From NCBI RefSeq assembly GCF_000022065.1, contig NC_011898.1:3103501-3167500 (forward strand): a stretch of DNA of 64,000 nt, given 5' to 3'. This document shows, piece by piece, positions 10,266-20,214 of the stretch. The stretch is from Ruminiclostridium cellulolyticum H10 (GTDB lineage Bacteria; Bacillota; Clostridia; Acetivibrionales; DSM-1351). Within the stretch, counting starts at the first letter, position 1; the number at the start of each line of letters is the position of its first letter. A program made the position numbers and the translations under genes. The notes below the pieces were generated by a model that ran no database searches, was not told the DNA's origin, and was given only the letters and a program-made list of their open reading frames with translations.

Positions 10266-10315
10266 CAGATTCTGCGGGATATGCTTTTTTAGCTAGCATA
10301 CCCCACGGAATACTG
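10266..10315. repeat. Long imperfect stem between pflB and pflA
   Basis: Left arm 10266-10284 and right arm 10296-10315 pair over 19-20 bp with a few G-U pairs and bulges around an 11-nt loop. No U-run follows in the direction of pflB, so it is more likely an mRNA-stabilising or processing element than a full terminator. Confidence 0.45.
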
Positions 10316-10319
10316 CTGA

Positions 10320-12548
10320 CTATATATTTTCATGTATCGTTCTGTTAATTACATCTAGCTGCTGTTCCCTCGTCAATTTTATAAAGTTTACCGCATAGCC
10401 GGATACCCTGATTGTGAGCTGTGGGTACTTTTCAGGATGATCCATTGCATCCAGCAGCATTTCTCTCTCAAATACATTGATATTAATGTGATGTCCGCCT
10501 TCTTTAAAGTAAGAGTCAAGCAGTGACACAAGGTTGTTGATCCTTGTATCTTCCTCTTTTCCAAGTGCCTTTGGTACTATTGAAAAAGTGTATGATATAC
10601 CGTCCTGTGCAAACTGGTAAGGCAGCTTTGAAATGGATTTAAGAACTGCAAGTGCACCGTTCAAGTCTCTTCCGTGCATTGGGTTTGCACCCGGTCCGAA
10701 GGGTTCTCCCGCTTTTCTTCCGTCAGGTGTATTACCTGTCTTAGCTCCGTATACAACATTTGATGTAATAGTCAGTATTGAAAGGGTAGGAACAGAGTGC
10801 CTGTAGGTTCTCTGCTTTTCCAGCTTCTCCATAAAGCTTTTTACCAGCATTACGGCTATATTGTCTACACGGTCGTCGTTATTTCCAAATTTCGGATAAT
10901 CACCTTCTATGTCATAGTCAACGGCAAGCCCCTCTTCATTTCTTATTACCTTTACCTTTGCATATTTAATTGCACTCAGAGAATCCGCAACTACAGATAA
11001 TCCTGCTATTCCGCAGGCCATTGTTCTTAATATGTCCTTGTCGTGCAAAGCCATCTGTAGTCTTTCATAAGCGTACTTGTCATGCATATAGTGTATTATA
11101 TTCAGAGTGTTGATGTAAAGTCTTGCAACCCATGTTAGTACTGCGTCGAACCTCTTTATTACATCATCATAATCAAGATATTCAGTCTCAATAGCCTGCA
11201 TTATAGGTCCTACCTGAACGCCCGATTTTTCATCACGCCCCCCGTTAATTGCATACAACAAAGCTTTCGCCATATTGCAGCGGGCTCCGAAGAACTGCAT
11301 CTGCTTTCCTATTCTCATGGCTGAAACACAGCATGCTATGCCGTAGTCGTCTCCCCAATAATACCTCATTATATCATCGCTCTCGTATTGGATAGAGCTT
11401 GTATTGATAGAAACATATGAGCAGTATTTCTTAAAGCCATCAGGCAGATGCACCGACCAAAGCACCGTCATATTGGGCTCGGGTGCATGACCCAGATTAA
11501 ATAGGGTATGCAGCATTCTGAAGGAATTCTTCGTTACCAGAGTACGTCCGTCAAGACCCATACCTCCAATGCTTTCGGTTATCCATGTAGGGTCACCTGA
11601 GAACAGTTTCTCATACTCTGGAGTTCTCAGGAATCTTACTAATCTAAGCTTCATAACAAAATGGTCAACAAGCTCCTGTGCCTCTTCTTCGGTAAGTGTC
11701 CCCTCCTTCATATCCCTTTCTATATAAATATCAAGGAATGTTGAAACTCTTCCAAGACTCATAGCCGCACCATTCTGCTCCTTTACTGCTCCGAGGAAAC
11801 CGAAATACAACCATTGAAATGCTTCCTGTGCGGTTTCAGCAGGCCTTGAAATATCAAAGCCATACATTTCAGCCATTTGCTTTAAGTACTCAAGAGCTTT
11901 TATCTGACTTTTTCTTTCTTCCCTTTCCTGTATGGTTTCACTGTCCATGTAATCCATTTCTAGGCTTGTAAGTTGTTTTTGCTTATCTCCGATAAGCCTG
12001 TCAACCCCATACAGTGCAACTCTTCTGTAATCACCGATTATTCTTCCTCTACCGTATGCATCAGGAAGCCCGGTTATAATACCTGCTTTTTTCGCCCTCA
12101 TCATTTCGGGAGTATAGACATCGTAAACACCGTCATTGTGAGTCTTCCTATATTCAGTAAATAGCTTTACAACACTTTCGTCAATCTTTTTGCCGTAGGC
12201 CTCTCCGCCCTTTACTACCATCCTGATACCACCGAAAGGCATTATACCCCTTTTTAGAGGTTTATCCGTCTGCAATCCTACAATCTTTTCCAAATCCTTA
12301 TCAATATATCCGGGTTCATGCGAAGTGATAGTTGATATTATTTTGGTATCAACATCGAGAACTCCTCCGTTCTCTCTTTCCTCGTCAAGGATACCACTGA
12401 CTTTTTTCCAGAGTTTTTGAGTCTTTTCAGTAGGGCCTTTTAAAAAGGAATCATCTCCTTTATATGGTATATAATTATTAATAATAAAATCCCTTACATC
12501 TATTTCCTCGGACCAATTTCCGTTTTTGAAATATCTCCATGGATCCAT
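10320..12548 (-). CDS. pflB: Formate C-acetyltransferase (pyruvate formate-lyase)
   Basis: Protein of 742 aa, the usual PFL length. The adjacent active-site cysteines are in GIACCVSAM (Cys406 and Cys407) and the glycyl radical site is RVSGYAV near the C-terminus (Gly717). It converts pyruvate and CoA to acetyl-CoA and formate in the cytoplasm, a main anaerobic route for C1 units and ATP via acetate. ATG 12548 is chosen over GTG 12557 because AGAGG lies 8 nt before the ATG and it gives the canonical N-terminus MDPWRYF. Followed by pflA. The CC pair argues against glycerol or choline relatives of the family. Confidence 0.97.
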   Translation of the reverse strand: MDPWRYFKNGNWSEEIDVRDFIINNYIPYKGDDSFLKGPTEKTQKLWKKVSGILDEERENGGVLDVDTKIISTITSHEPGYIDKDLEKIVGLQTDKPLKRGIMPFGGIRMVVKGGEAYGKKIDESVVKLFTEYRKTHNDGVYDVYTPEMMRAKKAGIITGLPDAYGRGRIIGDYRRVALYGVDRLIGDKQKQLTSLEMDYMDSETIQEREERKSQIKALEYLKQMAEMYGFDISRPAETAQEAFQWLYFGFLGAVKEQNGAAMSLGRVSTFLDIYIERDMKEGTLTEEEAQELVDHFVMKLRLVRFLRTPEYEKLFSGDPTWITESIGGMGLDGRTLVTKNSFRMLHTLFNLGHAPEPNMTVLWSVHLPDGFKKYCSYVSINTSSIQYESDDIMRYYWGDDYGIACCVSAMRIGKQMQFFGARCNMAKALLYAINGGRDEKSGVQVGPIMQAIETEYLDYDDVIKRFDAVLTWVARLYINTLNIIHYMHDKYAYERLQMALHDKDILRTMACGIAGLSVVADSLSAIKYAKVKVIRNEEGLAVDYDIEGDYPKFGNNDDRVDNIAVMLVKSFMEKLEKQRTYRHSVPTLSILTITSNVVYGAKTGNTPDGRKAGEPFGPGANPMHGRDLNGALAVLKSISKLPYQFAQDGISYTFSIVPKALGKEEDTRINNLVSLLDSYFKEGGHHININVFEREMLLDAMDHPEKYPQLTIRVSGYAVNFIKLTREQQLDVINRTIHENI

Positions 12549-12641
12549 GGTAAGCACCTCTTTTTTTATATTGTATTAATATATTTATACCCAAAATAAG
12601 AAGTGAAAACCGACAAAACTACTGGGAATTTATAGCACGCA

Positions 12642-12682
12642 CATTTAAAAGCTTCATCCAAAGTGGACGAAGCTTTTAAATG
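12642..12682. terminator. Strong hairpin downstream of the 12773 gene
   Basis: 18-bp arms (12642-12659 and 12665-12682) that differ only by one A-C/G-U position, with loop AAAGT. It lies between the end of the secreted-protein gene and pflB. There is no perfect U-run, but the stem is long enough to isolate the two transcripts. Confidence 0.55.
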
Positions 12683-12772
12683 CTGTTTCAGCGTCATATA
12701 TACTATTTTTTATTATTTGCTTTGTTTTCCATATTTAACCTATTTCGGACTTAATGTAGATTTATATTTTGA

Positions 12773-14242
12773 CTAGCCATGATAAATTGTATATGCGAGA
12801 TGGAAAATGGTTTCCTCATCTCTTACATTTGTATTATCGCTCAAATATGCCTGAACACCGCATACATCGAAATAATGGTAGGATCTAGTTGAAACGTACA
12901 TTTCACCACCCACTCCCGAAGGCAAACCAATTGAAACGTCGAATCTGCCGGAAGAGTCCGTTAAACTAGTACCGGTTCTAACAGCACATGAAGGTGTGTT
13001 ATTTCTATCCCAGTACGGATTGTAATACATTCCCGTAACTCCGACTCCTGCAACCGCATATGTAACATTTGTAGCTGGGTCCTTTACCGTAGCATACCCG
13101 GAAATTGTTAATGTTCCTGTGCCTGTTCTGAAGTGAGCTCCATAACCCGGATAATTAACTACATTATTCAAACCTTCTGTTCCGTTTAAATCTGTAATTG
13201 TAATAGTGTCTGCTCTTAATATCGGAGTTACTGTCAACGTATAGTTCTGAATATCTGTATCATTATATTCTTCCATGGTTTTTGCATTGCTGACTCTTAT
13301 ATAATATGTTCCGGTGCCGACAGAAAAATTATTTCCATTTGAAGATACTGCCTGCATTGCAAACCCTGCTGATGCAGCATTTTTATATATCTGAACTGAA
13401 CAGGTATTAGCAGACGGAGTAGTGGCAGTAATCTGCAATTTGTCATATATTCTGCTGCTTGGAACTGTAACAACATACCAATCGTTATCTATTGGTGAAC
13501 TTAAGTTTCTTGCGTTGATATATGCTCCGCCCGTTCCATATGTAAATGCAAGTGCCTGACTTGCTTGCTCATCTATTTCATAGTTATCACAAGCACCGCT
13601 TACTGAATAATCTAATGTAAATGCTTCGCTTACACTTCCGCCATTTGAAGAATGAACATACAAATAGTATGTAGCTGTTGCATCACCTGATGTTATATAT
13701 CCCAGAGCTTCCGGCAATGTTCCGTTGGTTCCGTTAATCTGTGTAAAATACTCTGAGCCGCAAAGAATATTTCCTTGTGAATCAAGCAAATACAAATCAT
13801 AATCCAAATTAGGATTAGCAGGAGTTGTCAACTGTGCTTGAAGGTATATTCCCGGCTGCAAACTTAAAGAATATAATTCTGCATCACTAGTAGCAGTTAA
13901 ATAGCCACTTACAGTTCCTGCCACTACTGTTGATTGAGCCGTTACGGCTGACTCGGAAGCTGCTACTTTTGCTGTCCCTGTGCCATTCTGCAGGTGCCCC
14001 TTCTTGGCACTTGAAATATCAACTTTTTTTTCCAGCTTTGTAGGCTTCTCTGTGTTTTTAGTAGAAATCAATTTTGTAACCTGTTCAGCTTCCTGACTCT
14101 TAATTTCTTTATTTGGTGCATACTCAACATGCATTTTTGATTCCGTTTTTTCTGCTGCAAGTACGTTCATTGGACAAATAATAGCTAAAGACATTGAAAC
14201 AACCATCAGAAATGATAGCAATTTATTTTTATTAAATTTCAT
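12773..14242 (-). CDS. Secreted protein with pre-peptidase C-terminal-like repeats, 489 aa
   Basis: Signal peptide (residues 1-30, LAII...VLAA). After a Lys/Thr/Ala-rich linker (about 31-105) come two beta-rich segments of roughly 110 residues (about 108-215 and 225-340), each with GxYLQAQLTTP or NDWYVVTVPS-type strands, Tyr-rich YYLYVHSS/YYIRVSN ends and Asp pairs; this matches bacterial pre-peptidase C-terminal (PPC) domains. The last 140 residues form another beta-rich domain (TITITDLNG to the end) with no recognised catalytic motif. Probably exported and binding to protein or polysaccharide rather than an enzyme. ATG 14242 has AAGGAGAG 8 nt upstream. It has its own promoter and a 150-nt leader with competing hairpins. 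Confidence 0.8.
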   Translation of the reverse strand: MKFNKNKLLSFLMVVSMSLAIICPMNVLAAEKTESKMHVEYAPNKEIKSQEAEQVTKLISTKNTEKPTKLEKKVDISSAKKGHLQNGTGTAKVAASESAVTAQSTVVAGTVSGYLTATSDAELYSLSLQPGIYLQAQLTTPANPNLDYDLYLLDSQGNILCGSEYFTQINGTNGTLPEALGYITSGDATATYYLYVHSSNGGSVSEAFTLDYSVSGACDNYEIDEQASQALAFTYGTGGAYINARNLSSPIDNDWYVVTVPSSRIYDKLQITATTPSANTCSVQIYKNAASAGFAMQAVSSNGNNFSVGTGTYYIRVSNAKTMEEYNDTDIQNYTLTVTPILRADTITITDLNGTEGLNNVVNYPGYGAHFRTGTGTLTISGYATVKDPATNVTYAVAGVGVTGMYYNPYWDRNNTPSCAVRTGTSLTDSSGRFDVSIGLPSGVGGEMYVSTRSYHYFDVCGVQAYLSDNTNVRDEETIFHLAYTIYHG

Positions 14243-14330
14243 ATAAAATCTCTCCTTGTTGTATATAGTTAGTCGTCCGACTATCTTGAAGTTATCAAGG
14301 AAAACCCTTTACTTAGCAAATATTATCTCT

Positions 14331-14417
14331 AAAAAAGCAGTACAGTTCAGCTGATTATCAGCAGTACAGTACCCTCCCTTCATTGTCATACTTACATCAT
14401 GACCTGAACACTGTACT
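14331..14417 (-). promoter_or_regulatory. Leader with mutually exclusive hairpins (attenuator or riboswitch-like)
   Basis: In the transcript, segment A (complement of 14404-14417) can pair over 8 bp with B (14362-14370) or over 12 bp with C (14339-14350, two-base bulge). C is directly followed by six U residues (14331-14336), so A:C looks like a terminator and A:B an antiterminator. No known riboswitch consensus was recognised. Directly seen: the repeats AGTACAGT/ACTGTACT and the U-run. Inferred: switching. Confidence 0.5.
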
Positions 14418-14420
14418 TTC

Positions 14421-14449
14421 TGATTTTACCAACTGCTCAAAATATTGTC
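14421..14449 (-). promoter_or_regulatory. Sigma-A promoter of the 12773-14242 gene
   Basis: On the minus strand TTGACA, a 17-bp spacer and TAAAAT lie immediately before the leader repeats; an AT-rich stretch precedes the -35. It places the transcription start about 170 nt ahead of the ATG. Confidence 0.6.
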
Positions 14450-14508
14450 AATATATTCCATATATGTAATTTGTTTATAATTCAATCTCTTTACCTTCTG
14501 AATGACAA

Positions 14509-14545
14509 AAAGGTATTTTATATCAAATCGATATAAAATACCTTT
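14509..14545. terminator. Terminator of the 14561-16316 gene pair
   Basis: Perfect 16-bp arms AAAGGTATTTTATATC / GATATAAAATACCTTT around a 5-nt loop, with T-rich sequence on the minus strand side (CCTTTTTG). Confidence 0.8.
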
Positions 14546-14560
14546 AAAGATTAAGCACAA

Positions 14561-14935
14561 TTATTTACTGTTTTTGAGCTTCTCCATTATAAATTTCTCC
14601 GCAAAGTCTTTACTAAACGGAAGAACAATCCTTTCTGTTCCTGAAACAAGAACCGTTTGCTTTTTTCCGTCCTTATCCTCGGTAATAACCTTTGCATTTT
14701 TTGAGCTGATAGTACGCTCCTGTCCCATAAGCTTTAAGGTAGCTGTACCATTGTCTACCGTAAAACTGGGAAGATTAAAATAGACTACTGCTCCAATTGC
14801 TATGACCGCAATAAGTATGCCAAGTTTCAGCAGTTTTTTTGCCACTTTTGCAATAATAAATAATACCAGTATAACTACAATAATTGGAACCAAGAAAGAT
14901 GCATTTAAAATACCGAGTCCCTTTAAAATCTCCAT
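14561..14935 (-). CDS. Hypothetical small membrane protein, 124 aa
   Basis: Not recognised. Two adjacent hydrophobic segments (about residues 10-30 and 36-57) are followed by a 65-residue polar, probably extracytoplasmic tail ending in a Lys-rich helix. ATG 14935 is preferred to the TTG at 14950 because the GGAGG sits 8 nt before the ATG and overlaps the would-be upstream start. It follows the M48 protease gene by 58 nt in the same direction and shares its terminator, so the two are probably co-transcribed. Confidence 0.7.
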   Translation of the reverse strand: MEILKGLGILNASFLVPIIVVILVLFIIAKVAKKLLKLGILIAVIAIGAVVYFNLPSFTVDNGTATLKLMGQERTISSKNAKVITEDKDGKKQTVLVSGTERIVLPFSKDFAEKFIMEKLKNSK

Positions 14936-14993
14936 TATTTTTTCCTCCAAAATGTAAAAATCATAAACCTTTTATTACTTCTACCACTACATG

Positions 14994-16316
14994 CTATTTT
15001 CCTTCTTTGATAAATTTCTGATATTTCAGCATCTGACCGTTTTCCCAAGGTCTATAATTATTGGCAAAGTCCACTCTGGATTTGAAAGTAGGGTGGTCAT
15101 AGGTCCAAAGCATATAAACGATCCCGGGTTCCGGCATGGTAAGACTTTGCTGGTGAAGCTTAACGGTTGCTGTTGCAGTAGCAAAATTATTCCTTGTAAG
15201 CTCCAGTTCAAAACGGTCTGCCTCAATTTCCATACTCCGGGAAAATGCATTAGTTATAGGTGTGGTAAAAAACATCATCAGATTTATAAGCAGGATTATT
15301 AGAGGAAATGCTGCTATATCCGATACCTTGCTAAAACCAAGTCTTCCTTTGGTTTTCCTCAATATGTATCCTATCATCCTGTATATCAGGTACAAAAAAA
15401 TAATACTTCCCAAGCCCCCGAAAACTATTGACTTCCAAACATGTCCCATAAGATAGTGTCCCATTTCATGGGCGGTAACCCCCAATACTTCGTCTGTGTC
15501 CAGATAATTTATTGTGGTATCCCACAGAACGATTCTCTTTGTATTAAATACCCCCGTCATATAGGCATTCATCAAATTTGTTTCCTTACTCTTGTCTACT
15601 TGATAAACCTGACAGTTTCCTATATGTGTTTTATGAAGCAAATCCTCAATTTTCAGGGACAGTTGACTGTCTTCAACAGGCTTATACTGATTGAATATAG
15701 GGTCGATTACCACAGGCTGTATAAACGATACAATAAACAGATATGGAATTGATATTAGAGCTATGTATAACCACCAGCGTTTCGGTGACTTTTTTATTAT
15801 AAGAAATGGAACCCATATAATTGCAGCAGTCAAAGTCGTATTTACAATGAAATTTTTGATTGTATCTATTAGCCATTGAGCGAAATTCTGGTTTGACAGG
15901 CCATATTGATGCATTCTAAAAAAACCCGTATATATATCCAGAGGCAGATAAATCAGGGTATCAATAACTGAATACGCAATGAAATAGAGAATAATTATTG
16001 AAATCCAACGGCGAGCTTTTCCGGCTGCCCAGTTTCTGATACCGATTGTAAGCTTTGAAAATATAAAAAAAGCAGGCACTGCAAAGCTGAGAAATAGCCT
16101 TATCAGCCATGTGGTTACCTTGCTTTTCTGAAAATCGAAAGCCGCCTGTGACGGCATAGTTACCTGAACATTGTCGGGTACAACTATTTGCCCTGGTTGA
16201 GGATACGTTCTTATGATATGATTGTAATTTACTATTTCAGATACTGTTACAGCAGCAGCAAATATTACAAACAGACTGATAAATACAATTATTACCTTAC
16301 GAAAATCCTTGGTCAA
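14994..16316 (-). CDS. M48-family (Ste24-like) membrane metalloprotease
   Basis: Protein of 440 aa. Several N-terminal membrane helices match the CAAX-prenyl-protease-like N-terminal domain; then comes the zinc site HEMGH (in GVTAHEMGHYLMGH) and downstream EADRFE, the third zinc ligand region (ExxxD type) of Ste24 peptidases. Bacterial members are membrane-embedded proteases thought to act in membrane protein quality control. The frame runs up to 16385, but TTG 16316 is chosen because CCTCC at 16326-16330 gives GGAGG 9 nt before it; upstream sequence lacks a site. Confidence 0.88.
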   Translation of the reverse strand: MTKDFRKVIIVFISLFVIFAAAVTVSEIVNYNHIIRTYPQPGQIVVPDNVQVTMPSQAAFDFQKSKVTTWLIRLFLSFAVPAFFIFSKLTIGIRNWAAGKARRWISIIILYFIAYSVIDTLIYLPLDIYTGFFRMHQYGLSNQNFAQWLIDTIKNFIVNTTLTAAIIWVPFLIIKKSPKRWWLYIALISIPYLFIVSFIQPVVIDPIFNQYKPVEDSQLSLKIEDLLHKTHIGNCQVYQVDKSKETNLMNAYMTGVFNTKRIVLWDTTINYLDTDEVLGVTAHEMGHYLMGHVWKSIVFGGLGSIIFLYLIYRMIGYILRKTKGRLGFSKVSDIAAFPLIILLINLMMFFTTPITNAFSRSMEIEADRFELELTRNNFATATATVKLHQQSLTMPEPGIVYMLWTYDHPTFKSRVDFANNYRPWENGQMLKYQKFIKEGK

Positions 16317-16407
16317 AATAATCAACCTCCAATTAACTATTAGGGATATGTCCCACCTGTTAATTATATGATTGTACCATGTCATTTAATGTATTAACTC
16401 ACCTTTT

Positions 16408-17538
16408 TCAGTACATTTTCCCTTTGGAGATAACATTCACTATATTGAGCCCGCTGTCGCATATAACACAATCTGCATCTTTCCCCACTTGCAAAGTACC
16501 CTTTTTATTATCAATCTTCAGCCGTTCGGCAGCATTTTTTGTTATAATGCTTATAGCCGTTTCAACCGGAATTCCCCTGTCTTTGATAGCTGTACGCACT
16601 TCATCAAAAAGTATTTTACAATTAACGGTCTCGGAAGAAACTACATTTCCGTTTTCATCAAAAGTAGGCACACTTCCGTATGCGTCGGAGCTGATTGTAA
16701 CCCCGGAAAAATCAAGGTCATTGTCTATAATAGTCTTTAATGCATCATAGGTAGCCACACATTCCGGGTCGCTGCCAGACGGGATAAAGCCTGCTGTCAA
16801 ATCAATATTACCGCCTTGCTTTAAATATTCCAAGGCTCTGTTAAAAAGCCCCTTGGTACGGTTAACATGTGTAGGAAGAATATGCTGTTTTGGTATTAAA
16901 GTTTCATTGGAAAGCCTGAACATATATTCCATAGCACTTTCGCCTTGTCCAAGATGGAAATGCACCAGTCCGGCTTTTCCTGAAATAATGGCACCGTTTC
17001 TGGTTTGTGCTGCAATTCTGCTTATTTCATCAAAAGACGGTTCAAAGGCCCTGCTGTCGGCAAGACAAATTTCTCCTACACCGATAACCTTATCTACAAA
17101 AACCATGTCGCTTTGCACACTGCCTGTTAACGTTATAACAGGCACCTGATATGAACCCGTATATATATAAGTAGAAAGGCCCTCTAGTTCCAGCTGCCTT
17201 GCTTTTGCATAAAGATTCGGCATATTTCTGGTAACCCCGTCTGCTCCAAGAACTCCTACAACTGTAGTTATACCGTATTTGAGAATGTCTTCTGCCTGTG
17301 CTTCCTCAGTCCTTGTTGTAAAGCCACCTTCACCGCCTCCGCCCGTTATATGGACATGAAGGTCGATAAAGCCCGGAAATATTATTTTACCGTCACAGTT
17401 GACAATTTCAATATCTTTAAAGCCTGCTGGGTTTACATTATCTTCAATTAAAGCCACCTTGTCAAAGCAAAGCAATATGTCTTTCTTACCCAGATATTCC
17501 GGTGAATATACAGTTGCGTCCTTTAACAGCCTGAACAT
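16408..17538 (-). CDS. iadA: Isoaspartyl dipeptidase (beta-aspartyl peptidase)
   Basis: Protein of 376 aa in the amidohydrolase fold. HVH in DLHVHITGGGGEGG gives the first metal ligands; GVGEICLADSRAFEPS and the late Asp in SSDAYGSVPTFDENG are typical of IadA rather than of N-acetylglucosamine-6-phosphate deacetylase. It splits beta-aspartyl dipeptides formed when proteins age. ATG 17538 has GGAGG 5 nt upstream. It lies 40 nt after an amino acid ABC importer operon in the same direction, which suggests uptake and salvage of amino acids or small peptides as the shared role (inference). Confidence 0.88.
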   Translation of the reverse strand: MFRLLKDATVYSPEYLGKKDILLCFDKVALIEDNVNPAGFKDIEIVNCDGKIIFPGFIDLHVHITGGGGEGGFTTRTEEAQAEDILKYGITTVVGVLGADGVTRNMPNLYAKARQLELEGLSTYIYTGSYQVPVITLTGSVQSDMVFVDKVIGVGEICLADSRAFEPSFDEISRIAAQTRNGAIISGKAGLVHFHLGQGESAMEYMFRLSNETLIPKQHILPTHVNRTKGLFNRALEYLKQGGNIDLTAGFIPSGSDPECVATYDALKTIIDNDLDFSGVTISSDAYGSVPTFDENGNVVSSETVNCKILFDEVRTAIKDRGIPVETAISIITKNAAERLKIDNKKGTLQVGKDADCVICDSGLNIVNVISKGKMY

Positions 17539-17578
17539 ATTTGCCTCCAAACGGTTTTTAGAACCTAGCTCATTTATT

Positions 17579-18301
17579 CTATAGTATTTTGCTTAAAAAC
17601 TCTTTTGTTCTTTCATCCTTAGGATTTGTAAAAATTTCAATGGGTGGCGCATCTTCCTTAATTTTGCCCTCATCCATGAAAAGTACTCTGGTCCCAACCT
17701 CTTTTGCAAAGCCCATCTCATGGGTAACAACCACCATTGTCATTCCCTCGGCTGCCAGCTCTTTCATTACTTCCAGAACTTCGCCTACCATTTCCGGATC
17801 AAGTGCTGATGTAGGCTCATCAAAAAGCATTACACCCGGCGACATTGCAAGAGCACGCACAATAGCTATACGTTGTTTCTGTCCTCCTGAAAGCTGTGCA
17901 GGATAGTTATTTGCCTTTTCTTCCAATCCTATACGCTTTAACAACGACATAGCGTTCTGTTTCGCCTGCTCAGGAGTCTGATTTTTGAGTTTGACAGGCC
18001 CTAGAGTTATATTGTCAATTATAGATAAGTGTGGAAACAGATTGAAATTTTGGAACACCATTCCCATTTTTTGCCTCTGTTTATTTATATCGTTGTTCTT
18101 ATCAGTAATATTTATGCCCTCAAAAATTATTTCACCGCCGGTAGGCTGTTCCAATAAGTTCAAACACCTGAGAAAAGTACTCTTGCCAGAACCGCTGGGG
18201 CCTATTACCACTACTACCTCGCCCCTTTCAATAGTTACATCAATCCCTCGTAAAACTTGAAGACTACCGAAAGTCTTGTGCAGATTCTTTACATTAATCA
18301 C
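17579..18301 (-). CDS. Polar amino acid ABC transporter, ATP-binding protein
   Basis: Protein of 240 aa with Walker A GPSGSGKS (near residue 33), the ABC signature LSGGQKQR, Walker [15 protein letters not shown] and the H-loop VVTHEMGFA. The closest functional class is GlnQ/ArtP/HisP, which drives amino acid import. GTG 18301 is preceded by GAGGG and overlaps the end of the permease gene by 8 nt, showing translational coupling. Substrate cannot be read from the sequence. Confidence 0.95.
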   Translation of the reverse strand: MINVKNLHKTFGSLQVLRGIDVTIERGEVVVVIGPSGSGKSTFLRCLNLLEQPTGGEIIFEGINITDKNNDINKQRQKMGMVFQNFNLFPHLSIIDNITLGPVKLKNQTPEQAKQNAMSLLKRIGLEEKANNYPAQLSGGQKQRIAIVRALAMSPGVMLFDEPTSALDPEMVGEVLEVMKELAAEGMTMVVVTHEMGFAKEVGTRVLFMDEGKIKEDAPPIEIFTNPKDERTKEFLSKIL

Positions 18302-18959
18302 TTGCCCTCATCCTCCTTTCAGCAAATCCCAGAAGTCTTGTAAGACTAAAGGTTAAGACAAAGTAAATACACGCTGTTACAATTAATGGCTCAAAAGGCC
18401 TGTAAATTGCTGCTTTAACAATATCCGAGCTTCTCATAAGCTCAGTTATACTTATAACAGATAATATTGAGGATTCCTTTATTACTACCACAAATTCATT
18501 TCCCAGTGCAGGAAGAATGTTCCTGATTGCCTGAGGCAAAACAATATATCTCATAGCCTGCCCGCTGGTAAAACCGATTGACCTTGCAGCCTCCATCTGG
18601 CCTTTGTCCACAGCTTGGATACCTGCACGAATTATTTCCGCGACATAAGCACCGCTGTTTACAGACATGGCGATCACACCCGGTATATACCTATCCATTG
18701 CAAGACCAAAAATATGAAATTCAGGCAGTGAAATCAAGTAGAAAAAAAGTGTAATCTGAACAAGAAGAGGAGTTCCCCTTATAAACTCTATATATGACGA
18801 TGCAATTGCCCTTAAAATCTTGTTACGTGATATCTTCATTAAAGCAAGTCCAGTACCTATAATAACACCAAGTATTACAGTGAGAATTGCAATTACTATA
18901 GTATTTACGGTACCGCTTACAAAATAGTACCAATATTCACTTAGAAATCCGAAGTCCAA
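18294..18959 (-). CDS. Polar amino acid ABC transporter, permease
   Basis: Protein of 221 aa with about five membrane helices and the HisM/GlnP-type permease pattern: the start of the ABC-interacting loop is in [28 protein letters not shown] 18959 has GGAGGG 7 nt upstream. It is the only permease gene in the operon, so a homodimer is expected. It follows the solute-binding protein gene after 98 nt that contain a GC-rich hairpin. Confidence 0.93.
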   Translation of the reverse strand: MDFGFLSEYWYYFVSGTVNTIVIAILTVILGVIIGTGLALMKISRNKILRAIASSYIEFIRGTPLLVQITLFFYLISLPEFHIFGLAMDRYIPGVIAMSVNSGAYVAEIIRAGIQAVDKGQMEAARSIGFTSGQAMRYIVLPQAIRNILPALGNEFVVVIKESSILSVISITELMRSSDIVKAAIYRPFEPLIVTACIYFVLTFSLTRLLGFAERRMRASD

Positions 18960-19002
18960 GTAAATCCCTCCCTATTATAAAAAATCTCCAGAAACAAAAC
19001 AC

Positions 19003-19025
19003 AGGGGTGCCCTTGGACATCCCCT
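19003..19025. terminator. Intra-operon hairpin between binding protein and permease genes
   Basis: AGGGGTG (19003-19009) pairs with CATCCCCT (19018-19025) with one bulge. Such stems often leave more mRNA for the binding protein than for the membrane parts. Only moderate U-richness follows. Confidence 0.45.
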
Positions 19026-19057
19026 TTGCTTTGGCCTTCATATAATGTCAATGTTAA

Positions 19058-19864
19058 TTATTTGGTTGTAACATTCTTTTCATTGGCTTCCTGAACAAAC
19101 TTATCTATCAACCCATCCTTCATAAGTCTGTCAAGGGATTTGTTTATCTGCTCTACAAGGTTTGAATTACCTTTTTTAACTGCTATAGCAGATCCGCCTG
19201 TATCATCCTTTACAGGAATATCCGTAAGTGCCAGATCGTCGTTATTCTTAACGTAGCCGCTTGCTACAGGAAATTCAACAACCAGTGCATCTATCTTTTT
19301 ATTCTTCAATTCCATAACCAAATCAGGAATCTTGCCTAATGATACAAGGTTTACACCCTCAATTTGTTCTTTTACTATTTTCTCCTGTGTAGTTCCAAGC
19401 TGTGCACCAACCTTTTTATCTTTTAAATCAGCAACAGTTTTATATTTGTCTTTGTCCTCAGCTCTTACCATGACACCCTGTTTTGCCTCATAATAAATCT
19501 TTGAAAAATCAACTGATTTTTTCCTCTCTTCATCAGGATTCATACCGGCTATTACAATATCCACTTTGTTTGTGTTAAGTGATGACAATAGTCCGTTGAA
19601 ATCAGTATCCACAATCTGGAGCTGCACACCCATGTCTTTTGCAATCTCCTCAACAATAGAAATATCGATACCTACTATAGTATCCTTTCCATCTACCAGC
19701 ATGTGATATTCGTATGGTGCATAATCTGCACTTGTACCTACAACCAGCTTGCCGGTCTTTTCAATTCTCTTCATTGTTTCTCCCCCGCCGCAGCCTGCTA
19801 TAGATATACCGATAGCTGCAACAATAAACAAACAAAATAACTTCTTTAACATTCCTTTCATCAT
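19058..19864 (-). CDS. Amino acid ABC transporter, solute-binding lipoprotein
   Basis: Protein of 268 aa. Lipoprotein signal with lipobox IAGC (Cys near residue 25), then the family 3 binding fold: TGKLVVGTSADYAPYEY, VGIDISIVEEIAKDMGV, GMNPDEERKKSVDFSK and the hinge VGAQLGTTQEK. It captures a polar amino acid outside the membrane and hands it to the 18294-18959 permease. ATG 19864 has GGGGGAT 9 nt upstream. First gene of the importer operon, probably extended by iadA. Confidence 0.93.
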   Translation of the reverse strand: MMKGMLKKLFCLFIVAAIGISIAGCGGGETMKRIEKTGKLVVGTSADYAPYEYHMLVDGKDTIVGIDISIVEEIAKDMGVQLQIVDTDFNGLLSSLNTNKVDIVIAGMNPDEERKKSVDFSKIYYEAKQGVMVRAEDKDKYKTVADLKDKKVGAQLGTTQEKIVKEQIEGVNLVSLGKIPDLVMELKNKKIDALVVEFPVASGYVKNNDDLALTDIPVKDDTGGSAIAVKKGNSNLVEQINKSLDRLMKDGLIDKFVQEANEKNVTTK

Positions 19865-20214
19865 CTTGAAATCCCCCTATTATTTTCTACATAATAAAAC
19901 ACCAATGTGTTCAATTATAAATTATCATGCATAAAAATTCAATATAGTGTATAAATATTTTGCAGAATTTTGTCTCTTTTTGATACTTTTCAGTAATTGT
20001 CTCTCCTGAATTATTTCAGGAAATATTTTACTTGTATTTATTAAGCCCGACACCGTTACAGAGCCACTATCGGAGATAATCGCCTAAATCGCAAAAAATG
20101 TAACAGTAATGAAATTTTCATTTTGTCAGTAATATTAATATAATAAACTAATGCAGTGCTATATTTTCCCAAATAGAATATAGTAATAAATAATAATCAG
20201 AGGTGGATTGTATA
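19865..20214. other. Divergent intergenic region with small palindromes
   Basis: Besides the importer promoter it holds CCTGAA-TTAT-TTCAGG near 20004-20020, a GTTACA/TGTAAC inverted pair (about 20056 and 20100), and a perfect 15-bp palindrome AATGAAA-T-TTTCATT at 20108-20122 just ahead of TATAAT-like sequence near 20143, the likely promoter of the L,D-transpeptidase gene. No coding region or known riboswitch recognised. Confidence 0.45.
19914..19942 (-). promoter_or_regulatory. Sigma-A promoter of the amino acid importer operon
   Basis: Minus strand TTGAAT (19942-19937), 17-bp spacer, TATAAT (19919-19914); the start of transcription falls about 40 nt before the ATG at 19864. Confidence 0.65.

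Larger units (their letters stand above)
14243..14560. other. Intergenic stretch with leader, promoter and terminator
   Basis: This 318-nt gap holds the leader and promoter of the secreted-protein gene and the terminator of the next gene at 14509-14545. A small palindrome AGTCGTCCGACT also lies at about 14271-14282 in the 5' untranslated region. No further coding region seen. Confidence 0.6.

Noticed and set aside
20040-20110. Possible c-di-AMP (ydaO) riboswitch before the L,D-transpeptidase gene
   Set aside because: Some GC-rich blocks are present but the conserved ydaO core could not be matched on either strand.
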